Origin: Fratercula arctica
Lineage: Eukaryota > Chordata > Aves > Charadriiformes > Alcidae
Length of the DNA: 64,000 nt
Reading direction: 5' to 3'
Assembly (NCBI GenBank): GCA_947846985.1
Contig: CANTUZ010000010.1
Span: forward strand, 23,731,095 to 23,795,094
The notes beneath the pieces were generated by a model that ran no database searches, was not told the origin of the DNA, and saw only the letters and a list, made by a program, of their open reading frames with translations. A program made the position numbers and the translations under genes. Positions 36,261 to 50,379 of this stretch are shown here, one piece after another (position 1 is the first letter of the stretch; each line of letters opens with the position of its first letter).

Positions 36261-39200
36261 TAGTTAGTTTTCAATGCATGAAGGATGTGTAAGTGACAGC
36301 AGGATGGAGTCTGCTAGAGAAACAGGGTGATAAAGAGTTGTGGCTATTGTTAGACTTCCCCGTCTTAACGTGGGTGGAATTATTTAATTTTCTCTCAAAC
36401 CATCTGTGTTTGTAATTGTTACAAAATCAGAGCAACACAGGCAACGCACACTTATTTCCACACCACAGTTTACACTATGCCATGCTCACTACATTTTAAA
36501 CTAGAATTTCAACACTGTACCTTCTGTTCCCCTTTGTAGAAACCTTGTTTTTAGACAATCAACACAGAGAAATGAAACTTATTTCAAAAGACATAAGTCT
36601 CAAATATATTAATTCATTTTAAACTGTACTGTAATTACACACCACTAGTTCTTCACCTTCCTCCCACTGAATAGACTAAATTGCTAAAGTAGGTGCTACA
36701 TTCTTGCATTTTTAATTAGTCAACTGATTATAAGTAGAATTTTTTTCTACTATGAAGCTACATCTTTAAAATACTCCTTTATGCACAATAAGTCCAGGAC
36801 CTCATTAACAGCCTAATTAACAGTACAGACAAACTCAGGAACAAAAGCTGACATATTTGGAATCAAATCTACACTCTGATAAAATGGAAGTTTTGTGAGG
36901 AAGGCTCAGGAATTTTGAGCAAAATGTACACCTCCATTAGGGACTGCAGCTGAAGACAAGAAGATCTGGGTACTGAAAACTGTAAGGTGCCCAATTATGG
37001 GTTCTGGAGACTAAATCAGCTATCTTGGAGACTGTTTTCCCAAATTTACAGGTAGTAAAATTCCCAATAAAGTGCATTCAACTACTGAAAATCTGATTAA
37101 TCTTTCATTATTAACATGGAAACTATTTATGCTCTGAAGTAAGAAATTGGTTTTTCCATGAAGAAATTTAGTTTTGAAGTTCACTTTTAGTTGCTGATAA
37201 TGGAAAAACGTATGCCTAACCTTCACGTCAAAATTAATGGGGTTAGTGCTGTGTGCCATTTTGCAAGCTTGTTTAAGTATCTACAGGATTAAACAATTAT
37301 GAAACTATTTCTGTTTCACACATAGCAGTAAGATATGAGAGCAGATATTATCACAAGTAAGACTGAAGAAAACAGAAGTATTCAGAACACTGTTTATTAT
37401 GAAACTTAGTCTAAAGCAACATTAATGTTTTCAGGGTTTTTTTTTCTTTCTTAATAAATCTTCCAACTTGGTTCAAATAACTGAATTGAAACCAGAAAAT
37501 CCCTGTAACTTGTTTTTAAAAATCAATAATCAGATTGCCTTGTCTCAGTTGGAATGGAAGGAACAGAACTGCCAGAAAAGTGAAATTCTCTTCAGGTGGA
37601 AACATGCATCAGCCTGTATGGCGAGGTGTTCAGTAGGAAAGAGAACTCACTTCTCTTGGTCTAGCCTGGTAGAAGGTATTTAGCCTATAAAATGCACTGC
37701 AAAAAACCCGATGACTTGATCCACCACTCGCATACAACAACATAACCACTTCCCAACACGTAGTTTTAGTAACGTGGTGTCTTTTCAGCTTTTCTGCAAT
37801 GTTTTTGCACTAAAACTTGTTCCACAAACAAGGACATGGAAATGCTTTATAAGCAGTAAGCAGATACATCTCCATGCGTGCTTCTGCGAGCTTGCCCACA
37901 CTAGGAAAACAACAGCCATGGCACCACAATTACCACCCTCGTGAAGCTGTGCAATGACAGTAATGTTATTGAGCACCACCAGATTTGCACAGAGCCCTGT
38001 GTTTTCTACCACAATTTCATGCACGTTGATAAACACAGCTGAACTTTGCCTATGCAGACAGGCTAGCTGACGGCACTTGCTGTAATACAGCCACTAATTT
38101 TCCATAGCCTAGCAATTACCTTGAGATAAAACATGGCTGCTCTTTAATAGTGTGCAGAAAATAGTGTACTACGTGAAAATTTCTGCACTCAAAATGGGAA
38201 GGGGAATTTATTACTAATCGTTGTATAAAGAGCTTATGCAAACAATGCTCAAAAAAATAGCAGCAAATACACTCCTTTATCCTGCCACACATACTATCTC
38301 ATATTAAGAAACACAATCCAGAACAACAGATACAGGAAAGAAAGCATACAGACAGACAATGAGTCAAGTAAACAACTTGGGAATGATTGCTGGAAGAAAC
38401 AGGTTCGCAAGAGCAGAGAGAGGGAGGGAGGATTTGGCAGCAGAGACTGGGAGACTGTTCCAGGAATAGGAGGCAGCATGAAACAAAATGCAAAGCTGAA
38501 AGTAGGAGGAAGAGATAAAGGGAGGAGTGCACAGGGAGTCAGAAGGGAGTAGGAGAAAATGACAGCTCACATTGCTTAAGGAGGCAGAAACATAGCGCCT
38601 AAAGACAGAATTTGCCTGAGACATTAGGTATAGCTTGCCTGCTTTCAAAAAACATAGGTCCGTTAATAATCAAAAGAAGCAGGGTCTAAAAGGCTTAACA
38701 GCTCATCTTCAAAGATGAGTTCCAGCAGAAATACACCAGCATACTTACAGCTTATGTATTTAATGCTGACGGAGAAGGGCTTATACGTCCGCAAGGCTAA
38801 AATTCACCATGTCTTGCAATATTCCGGACACACCACAGCATTATTTCATCCATATCCTGACTAAAGTCACTGCTGGTTTGGTTGTGGAAATCTAATACTC
38901 TTGCAAGTACTGTCTTAACTGCATTCATCCCTTCCCTTTGTCCAGAGAGAAGCATTTGGGAGCAAAAGCAGGCATTAGGCAGGAAAGTTGCCTCAACTAC
39001 ATTCTTACAGTGCTTTCTGCCCTTTCAATTTTAAACTGCTTCCCATACAGAGACAAAAGTGGTATTAGCCAGCTGACAGTGTAGATTACCTACATTAAAG
39101 AATGCACACAATAAAACATTATAAATACTGAAATTTCATCATTAATGTTGAAATCTCAACTACAAATGTGCTAATTGATCTCAGTGAGGTAACAGATACT

Positions 39201-39840
39201 ATATAGTTTTCAGATCACTTAACGCTAAAATCTTGTGCGCAGATGTGATAGGAGAGAAACAACCACATTTAGAGCATTCAAGTAATTCAAACTCAACTTC
39301 GCAGCAACACTATAACTAAATAATTAATGCTTTTTAGTAGTCCCAGATTAGATTAACACTATACTTCCAGACAAGATTTTTTTTCTTCTTTTTCTATTCA
39401 GCATTGCTGCAAAGGCAGTCTGGAGATCCAAACTCTGAATTTTCTTATCTTCATTGTAGCCAAAACACAAGAATTAAATAATTTTTAGCTAGACAGTAAC
39501 TTTGAGGAGCTATAATTACATTACTAAAAAATACACTGTGATAAACATCTTTTAAAATTTTAGACATTAATTTTAAAGTTAAATACACAAATTAATTTGA
39601 GCTCTAATTATTTGGTCTACTTAACTCTCACATAATTAATTTGGTAGCTGGAATATAAAGATTACAGCTTTTTGGAAGACATGCTCTATTTTCTTACACA
39701 ACAAAGAAATGAAGCCTCTACTTGAATTGTAAAATTCAGCCTTCATTACGAATCTGGGTTAGTGTTTCTGCAAAATAATTTGAAATGCTTTGACTTTGTC
39801 CTCACTTTCCTGTGAAGCGCTAAGTGGCTTGCAGAACATC
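36261..39840. other. AT-rich noncoding region, segment 2
   Basis: About 3.6 kb, strongly AT-rich, with recurring TAATTA-type motifs (for example 39600-39650) and very few CpG. No gene. It could hold conserved noncoding elements, but sequence alone does not show this. Confidence 0.5.
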
Positions 39841-39927
39841 TGTGATTGCAAGTGTTAATGGAAAGTGCGTTCAAAGGACCTGCTGACATCTCGGTACCTG
39901 TAGCAAGAATCCTGCCCTGGTGCTTTT

Positions 39928-40491
39928 ATGCTTATTTTTGCCTATATTCCCCTTTGCCTGCCTGTATTTTCCCAACCAATTTATCTGACACGACCAGGCA
40001 GCATCGTGAAGTGGCTGACTGGCTCTGGATGCAACCCAGCCTCCTCCATGCTTGCCAGGAATTGGTTTTGCTGCCTGACTCCCCCCTCGGCTGAGGAGGG
40101 CATGGGAAATGTGCAAATTCACCAGTACCCCCCACCCCAGCCAGCAGAGCAGCCCTGCACATCCTCCTCCTCCTCAGCCACACAGGGCTGCCAGTTTGAC
40201 AGCCGCATTGGTCATTCCAGCTGCTGGAAACCCACCGATGCGGCTCTTGGTTTCAACCCCTGGTGTCCCTCTGCTCAGTGGGGCAGCCCCTTGGCAGCAG
40301 TGGCAACAGATAACTCTACCCAAGCAATGACAAGTGTGTGTAGGTGTTATCAAGCCATATGCTACCCTCATTCAGCTTCTCCAGAGTTGAGACAGGCTGA
40401 CTGTTTTCTGTCTCATTCCTGCACATGTAAACTGAGGACCCAATTTTGTCCTCTCATCCAGAGCATTCAGAGAGGAAGACTCCACAGCTGA
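39928..40491 (+). other. 187-codon open reading frame of uncertain status
   Basis: An ATG-started ORF in a locally GC-rich block (about 39890-40500) between AT-rich flanks. The translation is rich in cysteine, serine and proline (for example PPPQPAEQP, SSSSS) and has no domain I recognise. Overlapping antisense ORFs show that base composition is enough to keep frames open. Most likely noncoding, or part of an old repeat. Confidence 0.15.
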
Positions 40492-43400
40492 GCCACAAGT
40501 GAGGGCTCCATGTTCAGGAGACCAGCACTGGGAGCTGCAAGGGAAACTTCAGTGCCCTTTTTGGCGTCCTTTTCTCCTCACACAGAAGGGGCAGAAGAAA
40601 GAGCAGCATTATCACAGGAGATGAGACAGGGTGGGATATTAAAATCTTCAACTTCCCCTTCGTGCACTGGTCCACAAGCATCAGAAATAGGTTCAAAAAC
40701 CATCTTTGAGACAGTGAGAGCTCTTCACGTACCCTCTGGGAGGGAGCTAGACATCATCCTAAAAGCTAGGGAATTTGAGAGTAAGACTCGAGTTCAGTCC
40801 TTTATTCCACTTTTAACTTGATGTGGTTAACACATTTCCCAAACCCCAACTGTAGAATGCGAATCCCATTACACAAGGATGCTGACCACTGACGCCTCAA
40901 CAGCACATTGTGAACATATCGGAATGAATTGGTATCCTGATGTTACCTGGGTAAAACACAAACTTCAAAACAGCAATAAGGGTGGGATTGCCACTGCTTG
41001 CTGCTCTACTGCAAACACTCCAGAGAATGAGATTTGAGACAGAAGGTGAAAAATCCTCTAGCAGTTCTCAATTAGCAGAAGGATTGTAACTCAGCTTGGT
41101 TTGCTTATAGCACAGAGGTTGCTCCATAGAAGGGGTGAAAATTCTCTTCCCCTCAACTGCATTTGCCAGGCTCTCATGTATTTATATTTCTTCACTGCTG
41201 CTATTTGCGTCCAACAGGGGAACCACGCTCATTCAGCACAGGCCACCTCAGAGGTTAAACTACTGCCAGTGGCATTTGATTCATTGGGAAGGGGGAAGAG
41301 AGTGAATTTATTTTAGGTCAAATTGCTTTTATGAAGAATCACCTTGGACTCTGCAAATGCTAGGAATACAAATAAAAGGAGATACTTGAGTCCTCTACTT
41401 TTTTAGAGAGAGGTCCGCTTTCCTTCACAATCCTAAACAGACTAATGTCAACCAATCAGTTTAATGTCTGCAGGCTGAACCAATGCCAGAAATCCTACCC
41501 ATAACTACCCTACCACCTCAGAAGAGACACCTTAACTTCTATCCCCCCCTTCTTATAGAAATCCAAAGCAGAACAACTGTACAGGTACCACTGGGAGACA
41601 CTGGAGGTCTGCGTTATGTGCTCTCCCACATTCCCCACCCCCCTGCCCCAGGAAAAACATTTAGCCTTTTTACAAATATATTCTGCACTTGAATTTTCAG
41701 TATTAAAATGATTACTTACTCTGAAATGAAGCATTCAATATGGAGTGGCCACTAAGCACCAGAGAAAGGCTGAAAAGCCATCACACACTAAAGCAGAGAG
41801 AGGTGAAATTCTCCACTGGGTCTTTTTCAGTTCCAAACAGGAGGGTCTCTGCATAAACTCAGCTCATATATGGGAGTATGAACAAACAAGATTATACTTC
41901 CTTTGTTGTACAATACCTAACTTTACAACCTTTTATTTGGAAGAAGGCATCACACTGCATTAAAAGCAGCTTTTGAAATGGTAAGCAACAAAAACAAATC
42001 CCTTTGAGGAATATTTTACATTAAAGATGGCTTCAAATTTGCAGTGAAAGATTCCGGCACCAGACATATTCTGAGAAAAATGTGTGCTCTCTCTCCGCCA
42101 GCCCCTGTGCCTGGCTTGCTGGCTCTATAGCGAGTTTGTTATTGCCCTAAGGGAGTATTAGATAATGAAGAGCTCCGAGTTTTCCTTTCGCTTCATGCCT
42201 GGGCTCATCCTAATGTGTGTAAGCAGGCTTAGTTTGCAGACTTTCCTTCTCAACCTCTTTCCCCTCCTATTTTCCAGCAACCCAGCAACATTTTTTATAA
42301 ATGAGTACTACCAATTGCCTCTCTTGAAACAAGTTTATTGAATCCATCACCTTCTTTAGAGTGCTTCAAAGACTAAAATGAGGTTCCCAGTTTCAAGCAC
42401 ACCCGAGGGCTTTTAGTGCACTAGGTGACTCCATCACAAAGCATCAGAAAACAGGCACCCCACAGAGTGATAACAACTCAAGTACCTGCTCCAGTCCAGC
42501 TCTGCGTACAGGTGGCACTTCATCCTGCTAGAAGAAAACTTCATCAGGGTCCAGGTGTGTGGAATGAGGTATGACAACGGAGACACGTCTATACATACTG
42601 AAGTGGTAACACCAGGCTGAACGTGAGCTCGTGCAACCAGACCTTAATTGTGGTTTCAGGCAAATGGCTGCATCCACTCACAAAATGCCTCTGACATGTT
42701 GTAACATTTTACTGAGCGCATTAAATGGTTGTTTCACGATGAAGGACAGCAGTGGGCTTAACAACTTTTCATTATATTTCATCTAAGGTGAACAGACTGG
42801 ATACATCATTTCCGGATGGTTTAAAACAATAGAGAACGTTTTTACTGAAAGATCATTTGTATTTTTTTTAGTAATTTCTTTTAAATCATTGAAGCAGAAA
42901 AGCCACATAAGGAGGCTGTCTCACAATTCCAGCAGTGAGGTAAGACCCAAGATTCCGGGAGTCAGCAGGTCACCTTTGACAGGTTACTTCAGCTCTGTGT
43001 TGGTTAAACGCTCCTGTCAACATATACCTTTTCATTATCTATTTGGGATTCTTGAATCGAATGGTTTATAGAAAGGCCAGATCCTAATACAATATGAACA
43101 AAATTTCACTGCAATTTTAGCTAACCTGAAACATATGACATCACTCAAGCAGAAACCACCACCCTTCCTCATCCTTTATGAGCTGAAGCTGGGGAGTGAA
43201 GAAGGAAGGCAGAGAAGGGAATTGAAAATTGTGTCTCCTCTTCCATACAGCCATATTGTAGAGGGAAGGTTTTAGACAGCAGGACTTGCATCTACATGGT
43301 TACTTACAAATCAGGCTAACCATCTGACTACATGTGTTACAGTAAGACGAAAACACTAAGACCCTTAAGAGAAGAGTCTGGTCTGTGCTCCAGCCCAAGC

Positions 43401-45180
43401 TCTTGCTTCCTATATCTGCAGTGTTTGGCCACGTTGCAGAAGCATCCAACATGCAGAAGCATGTTAATTAAAGCACATTTTTAAAGGTGCAAATTCTGTT
43501 TAATGTGCCCTGACCAGGAGAATGGCAGCTACATCTCAGCTTGAGGATCAAGAAATTTCTTAAGGATGGGAAAATCCTCAGTGTTTCAAGTGAATCTTAT
43601 TTCCCAAGGAACTAAAATATGGAAACCAAACACATTGTTAACCAAGGGGTCTTCTAGCTTGTGATAAAAGGAAAAAGAATATCTATTAAAACTTCCATTT
43701 CTAAGCTTTCAAGTTGCTAAATATTAACTTAGCACAACTAGCTTTGCTCTTGAGATGCAAATGAGAATTTAGATTGCTGTGTGAAAAACCACTAGAAAAT
43801 GTAGCTGCATTAGTCCTCAGGGAACATACAAGACATCATCTGAATTTTTAAGTTTTCTATCTGTAATGGCTCTAATCTTTACAGTGATTTCATCAGTTAC
43901 CAATATTGCTGATATCTGTTCATCTTCCAGTCAGGCACCCAAGACATACAGTAACTACGAAGGGTCAAGGGAGTATCTATTTACAGTGCAGCCTGAGCAG
44001 TAGCCTAGGCGAAGGCGTGCAGCTGCCTTGTACTATTCAAGTGCATTCGTGAGCCACCAGCTCCTCACAGGGCAGATTGCATCCTCCTCCAGCACATTTC
44101 AGAATCTGAATTTAACCCAGCAGCAAGGTTAGATGCAGGGACATCCTATCAGGGAGGGAAAGGGAGAGCAGAGGGAAGAGAAGGAACTAACAAAAAGCTT
44201 AATGAGCAAGGAACGTAGCAGGCGTATCAGTGCGAGACACAAGCCCTGCCAGCTCCGCTTAGTGCACTGCCTAATACAGTCACTGAAGAGCAGCTCCTCC
44301 ATCCTCTCAAAGCACTGTCCTTGCAGATGATGACTGGTTAACAAGCAGTCAAGTAACAAGGCATGAAAGAAAACGATGTTTTCTTGTAACAGTCTAGGTA
44401 ACAATTAGATAAGGAATAGCAAAGGTAAGCACACAGATTCAAACTCCTACCTTTCAATGTGAAATCCTCAAGTGAAGTTACTCTCTCAAAAGAGGTCTGA
44501 CAGTCAGCAACCCAAGGAAAGACATGGAGCCAAAGGGACAGCAAGAAAGCCTGAGAGCTGCTCTTTATATATAAAGTGAACTGGCCTTTCTGGAGAAGGG
44601 CAGCTGGGCTGCACAGTTGGTAGATGGCAGAACCATTATTAGTAGCAGTGGCTGCCTTCCCTTCCCTCAGTGTTGCCAAAATCTCTCAGATCATTTTGTG
44701 AACCTAAGGATGCTGGAATTTTAAGTGCAGACAAATGGAAAAACGTAAATAAATTCATGCTAAAAAAGAGCACATCAATGCTGAGCACAAGCACCATTAA
44801 ACGCTAGCTGGTATATCATACTGTGGCTACAGGTGGGTGGTAGGCAAAGCACAGTCCCACATTAACAGCCCAAAATCACAGCCGCCTTCTCCCCAGAAAC
44901 TTGCAGCTCCTCTCTGAAAAGCTTCCGTGTCACTCCCTGAAATCCCAGGAACAATGAGAGGAAAAAGTAAGGAAGACGGTGTGCAGAGGAAGGCAGAGAA
45001 GCATGGTCCGGTACTCAGATTACACAGCACACGGCAGATTTGAGATGCTCCTTCAGGGCGGGGATGCAGCTCCATTCCTTCCTCCTCTTACACACTGTGT
45101 ATCTAATCACGGCAGAGCGTTGAACTCCATTTGCACGGCAGACAATGGGATCTGGCAGCAGTTCAAAGGCATTTCTAGCG
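40492..45180. other. Noncoding region, segment 3
   Basis: About 4.7 kb with no supported gene. The only splice-like candidate is a 46-base open segment on the minus strand at 44451-44496, described under findings. Confidence 0.5.
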
Positions 45181-45560
45181 AAGTGACTGAACCAGCTCAA
45201 TGCCGGCGCAGGCAGCCGGGGATGCGGAGCGCCCCGCTTCCCTCCCCTTCGCCCCCCGGGCTGCAGGGACAGGTGCTGCACCACGGGCAGCCGGTTCTCC
45301 GTTTGTTCCAGTGGCAAGAGGATCAAGGAGCAAACCAGAAAGGTACCGCCAGGGAGAACAGCAGCACCTAAACCCACGTCAATAAGGTAGAGGGAGGCGG
45401 GGAGCAGGGGAGAAGAGGAGGGAGAAGGAGAAATAGAGAGGCAGGCAGGCAGAGGGGGGCAAGCGGGCGGGCAAGGGGGGAGAGGGGAGGAAGGCAGCCC
45501 ACAGACAGCAGTGCCTGGCACCCTGACAGCTCGCTGCCGGAGTTCATCTTCTGAAGCTGT
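45181..45560. promoter_or_regulatory. CpG-rich block, candidate promoter
   Basis: Ten CpG dinucleotides fall within 45181-45300, where surrounding kilobases have almost none. The block continues into a GA-rich, G-run-rich stretch to about 45490. This is what a vertebrate CpG-island promoter looks like. Orientation is unclear: a minus-strand start would serve NDST2 17.5 kb away, while plus-strand sequence carries possible donors (AAG|GTACCG near 45341, AAG|GTAGAG near 45387). The 194-codon minus-strand ORF across it (45015-45599) is probably a by-product of GC content. Confidence 0.4.
45454..45487 (+). other. G-quadruplex motif
   Basis: Five G-runs of 6, 3, 3, 6 and 4 are separated by loops of 5, 1, 3 and 3 bases, a textbook intramolecular quadruplex pattern on the plus strand. 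It sits within a 100-base purine-rich stretch. Confidence 0.75.
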
Positions 45561-48500
45561 CACAGGTTTATGGATGCCTCCAGACTGACGGGCTGACAAG
45601 ATGAGGGAAACTACGCTCAGTAAATGTATTCAGCAGCAGTAAATTGCTTCTCTTGCCCTAATGTGGCTCGCAGTTTCACTCAGTGAACTGATCTCATTGT
45701 TGGGGTGGGATGGAGCAAACCAACCCAACCGCACACCAGCTAAGTATACTCAGACACTATTACTGGAATCTGGAGACTGGAATAAATCTGCAGAGGGACA
45801 CAGAAAAATCACCTTCTTGTGCACCCCTAATAAAAAATTAACATGTTACAAGAACCAACATAAATCTGAGATTATGTTCTGTCCCTATCCAAGTGTGTGT
45901 TTGGTCACGGTGGCACTGCGGGAGCTAAACTCTCTATATCCCTGAAAGACTGGCACAAGAGGGGCTTTCTACTTTAAAACAGAATAGAAAATGGTGTCCT
46001 AGAGGAGCCCAGAGGCAGGCAGGAAAGGAGACACTTCTGACCACAGCAGCATGCTCTGCTCTCTGAAGATGCAATGCCCTAGGTATGCTCAAAGTTGTGT
46101 CCTTTCCCATCAGGGTTTGGGAGAAGAGGGTTTTCAGACAGGATGACACACTAGCACACATCTCTAGAGGAGTTATTTTAACAGGAGCTGACAGCACACA
46201 GCAAACACTTCTGTAATAAGACAGTGAAAACTTAAATGTGATGGAACGTTACATGGTATTAGAGAGTGCTCTGAAAAAGGCCTCAACCGCAGTGATTCAG
46301 GTGCCATCTCTGTTATAAAGTGAACAAAGCACCTCCTTAAAATTTTATCCTGACAACAATAAGCTAAAAACTAAAATCAGTAACAAGGGTCAATTATCAG
46401 GCTCTTAGGGTTACCTACTACGACTTAACCTGCTTTTGCAGAATGTCTAGCTTCTCACAGTTAAATTGACCAGGTAGCTGCAGTAAGGTCTGTCTCAAAG
46501 ATATTTTCTACTGTCTCATTGCTCTGACAAGACAGAAACAGGTCCTAGAAGCTAAGGTAGAAAAAGTTGTAAATTATGTTGTTATGAGTAGATGATTTTC
46601 CTTTTGAATTAACAATAAAACTAATTTAGAAGAATACTATTATGTATTCTTTCTGTCCTATAATGGCACAATGATTTACTCAGTGTTGTTTAATCCTAGA
46701 AGATACATTATAAAACCATAGCAAATTATTTACTCATTTATTTAATATGGAAACAGAAAAAAGCACTGAAGTCTTTCAGAAAGAAAAGCACACAGACATT
46801 AAGATATTTATTGCTAAGCAGTGAATAAAAGACAAGGTGCTGAGGGATAAGGATTACACACATGAAACTAGTGCTGCTGTCCTAATCAATCAACAAAACT
46901 TAAATGGATGTTGAGTACCTTTGAAAAATGTGGTTTCCACATCTAACAGAAGAGACAACTCTCTATTCTGCCTCATTTAAAAAAACCTTCTCACATACAT
47001 GTCATGCTACAATGCAGCACTGCAAGTTGCAAGCCTCTTTGTGAACTGCAGATGGATGATGCTGACAAAATTTTCATTTATACATAACCTAAAACCACTT
47101 AAATTTTTAGCTTCCAGCTCCTCTCTATGCCAGTAAACAAACCCTTTCCATTCAAGCTGCAGTATGCAAAAAGCAGATGTTGGAAATCTCTTGATACTCC
47201 ACTAATCACAAAGACGACAGAAAATCCTGACTCCACACAAGAAAGGACTGATTTTTAGAGTAACCAAGATTTTTGTGATGAATTTTCACCATACACTTAA
47301 TACATTTTTCTCCAGTCTCCAGTGTTTTATAGAGATTCAGGTTTATTGGACACTTGCTGGTAGTCTTTTCAAATTTATTCACTTATAAAATGTTAGAGAG
47401 AAGAATTATTCCTGCTCCATGTATATAAAGACAATTAACTTTTGCTCACTGCCTAAAGTCACAACTTCAGTATCTCTCTCAAAGGCTAGGTTTCCTCTCC
47501 TCCGTTATTCCTACCCAAACCTCCCACGCTTTCCCACTCCCCCCCAGCTCCCAGAACTATTCCACACTATGCCCCAGATCAATGTCAAGCAGAGAAAAAT
47601 TTAGCTCAATTGCTGTTAAGCATCACTTGGAGGCAAGTACATCAACTATGTCCTCATTCTAGCAGGTAGTTAGAGTGAGATTTCAGTGACATTTTCCTGA
47701 ACAGTCAGTCCTAACTACCCTGGCATGACGCAAACTGTAGTTCTGCTCAATATCACTCTGTGGTGACGGCCTCCAGAGAGCCCTGGAAACAACGGGGGAA
47801 ATGCTGGGTGTTGCTACCAGTTAAGAGAGACAGTCTCTACTGCTGCACGTTGTAAGTACAGTCTCCCCTTCCCAGACAGCTTCCCCGGTCATGAAGATTG
47901 GGATAGCCATGTAGGTCTCTCTATAACGTTCCCTGTGCTGACTGTGATATACAATAAGGCTTTTCTGACACCATTATGTGATCTTTGTATTCACTACTCA
48001 ATGTATTTTAATCATTGTTGTGAGAGCAGAAGCACAGCTGCAGACTCATACAACACCAGAGCAGAGGTTTTCCACCAGGATCAGCAGACTATATCTGAGG
48101 TGGCCACGGAATGGTTACCAAGAAAAACAAACCAATCAGCAGCAGCTTTAATTCACTGTAAAGGTGTCAGTATTTTTATTAGACAATTTTTCTAGATCTG
48201 TGAATTAAAACAGATTTTAAAAGGAACTTTTTTTAGGGTAATGCCCAGGAAAACAAAAGCAAACTCAAAATGTCTAGTCATGGTTCAGATAAGTCTCAGT
48301 CTTCTGTCACTGGCTGAAATCACATGCCTGCTGCAGCCTTTCTGGACCAGCCTGTATCTTTCCTCTGCTTCTAAGACTCATAACCTGGAAAACCCATCTG
48401 AAAACCAGAACCAACTATTCAGAGAAAGAAAGGGGCCTTTTAGGGTCTCTGTATCTCAAGTAAGAATGGTGGTAGTTACAAAAATATTAACATTATTTGC

Positions 48501-50379
48501 AGTGTTTCCTCCTTACTAGGGTCATTCTGTGAAATGGCATAATTTCCAGGACGTTGGTTAGACCCAAACCTCTTGCTGTGCTTTGTATCAGTAGCTTAAA
48601 AGGCTATATAGTATCAACGTAAATATGTTTGAAGTAAGTGGCCTTAGTTTGAAAACAATCCAATCTTGAAAAGTTAAATAAAAAGGAGCAAAATCCCACC
48701 GTCCAAGCAAATCTTCTAACATACCTAGATTGAAATCCTGACTTCATTCCCCAAAGGACACACAATAATCCTCTCTGATGCCTCTCATTCATTGGGCTAT
48801 ACTACAAGGTGTTTACTTGGACCTTTATGATGACCTTAAATGGCTAAGCGAAACACTTTTTTCATGGCCTGCCATGTCAGAAGGACATATGCTTTTGTTA
48901 CACTTTTTTCAAAATATCTCAGGTTTAAGATTTTATTTACACCGAGTGCTCTTGAGAAATGGACAGGGCCTAAACAGTTCTGGAACTACCAAAACAGCAA
49001 GATATCTGTTTAATACATTCTTTGAAAAATTTTCTTGATCAGACTTATTTGTAAGCCACCATGGCATGATAGTGTTGATAGTGCTATCCCCCAGCAGTTC
49101 TTAACCTCCAGACAGAAACACATAACAAATCTACTGTGATTTACAGTAATGTCTGTACCAAACAAGAATTTCTCACCCAGTTCTTCAGTCTCACACACAC
49201 CAGTCTCCTCTATGCACAGATCTTGTCCCCAAGGGTTGTGCCCACTGTTTCACTAATTTACTACATTTTACGGGTAGAGACAACACACAGGATATGCTGT
49301 AGCCAGTCCCATCAATCTTGAAACTCTTACTGGAGCCAGCGAAGATCAAACATGTTTGTGTGTAAATTTCACTGGAAAAATACTAGCAAAGATAGATCAC
49401 TATTGAAATACTTTATTACTGCACTAAGAACCTGCAAAAAATTAGTTCCTTTTGAGTTCCTCCCTCCTTCCTCACCCAAATATTAAAGAAGAATCTAGAA
49501 TACCTTAGCTCTTCTCATCAAGATACTTGGACACAAAGCAGATTTTCTGGGGATCATCAAGGGAGGAGGGAAAACTTCTCATTCTCTTTAGCAGCCACAG
49601 AAGGGATAGGAGAAGATTAAGGATGCATTTAACCCAGCCAATATCTGTTTGTTAACAGAGGAACAGCTTCCTGTTCTGAATTTCCCCTTTAACTAAGGTT
49701 AACAGAGATCCACTCCACAGCACAAGGAAGACTATAATTAAACCCAACAATAGCTTATTGGCCTAACGTGAACATTGCCAGAATTGAGGCAGGGACGGGG
49801 GCTGAGAAAGGAGATGGACCCTGCAGACTTGTATAGCAGAGTAGCTCATTTAATTTCCACAAATTTTGGTAAACTTCTAGCTGACTTGAATGTTTATGTT
49901 GTCACTGGTGAAATCTACCCTACCTGAAATTCAATCAAAAATAGCTCTGTCATATTATCCTTTTTTTTTTGGCTTGCCACTGAAATAGAAAACAAGAATG
50001 GTTCTTGAGAAGGTCTACTTGTAGTTGACTTTGGGATTAAGGGGAAAAAAAAACAACAAACAAAAAATAGTAAAAGGTTTGTATTCCTAAAAACATACCT
50101 CTGTTTCTTTTATCAGAACACATGTGAGCCATCATCCAACCCATCCACCCTGTTTGGAATGAATTGCCTATCTGAAGGATGACAAGAATTTCTAGGGTCA
50201 GAATAAGCACATGAGGGAAAACCCTCTTCTTCCCCTTCAGTGAAACACAGAGGCTCTGTTACAGGTACCAGTTATATCATTAAAACTTGTGAGAGATGAT
50301 GGCATACAGAGCAAGCAACCTTCCATCTGTCCCACTAAGGAGCTGGAGGTGTCAGGACCCTGAGGGCACCATCAGCCCT
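45561..50379. other. Noncoding region, segment 4
   Basis: About 4.8 kb, AT-rich, with short chance ORFs only. No exon, repeat family or RNA gene recognised. Confidence 0.5.

Noticed and set aside
45015..45599. 194-codon minus-strand ORF over the CpG-rich block
   Set aside because: Low-complexity proline/serine-rich product explained by GC and pyrimidine content; antisense frames are open too.
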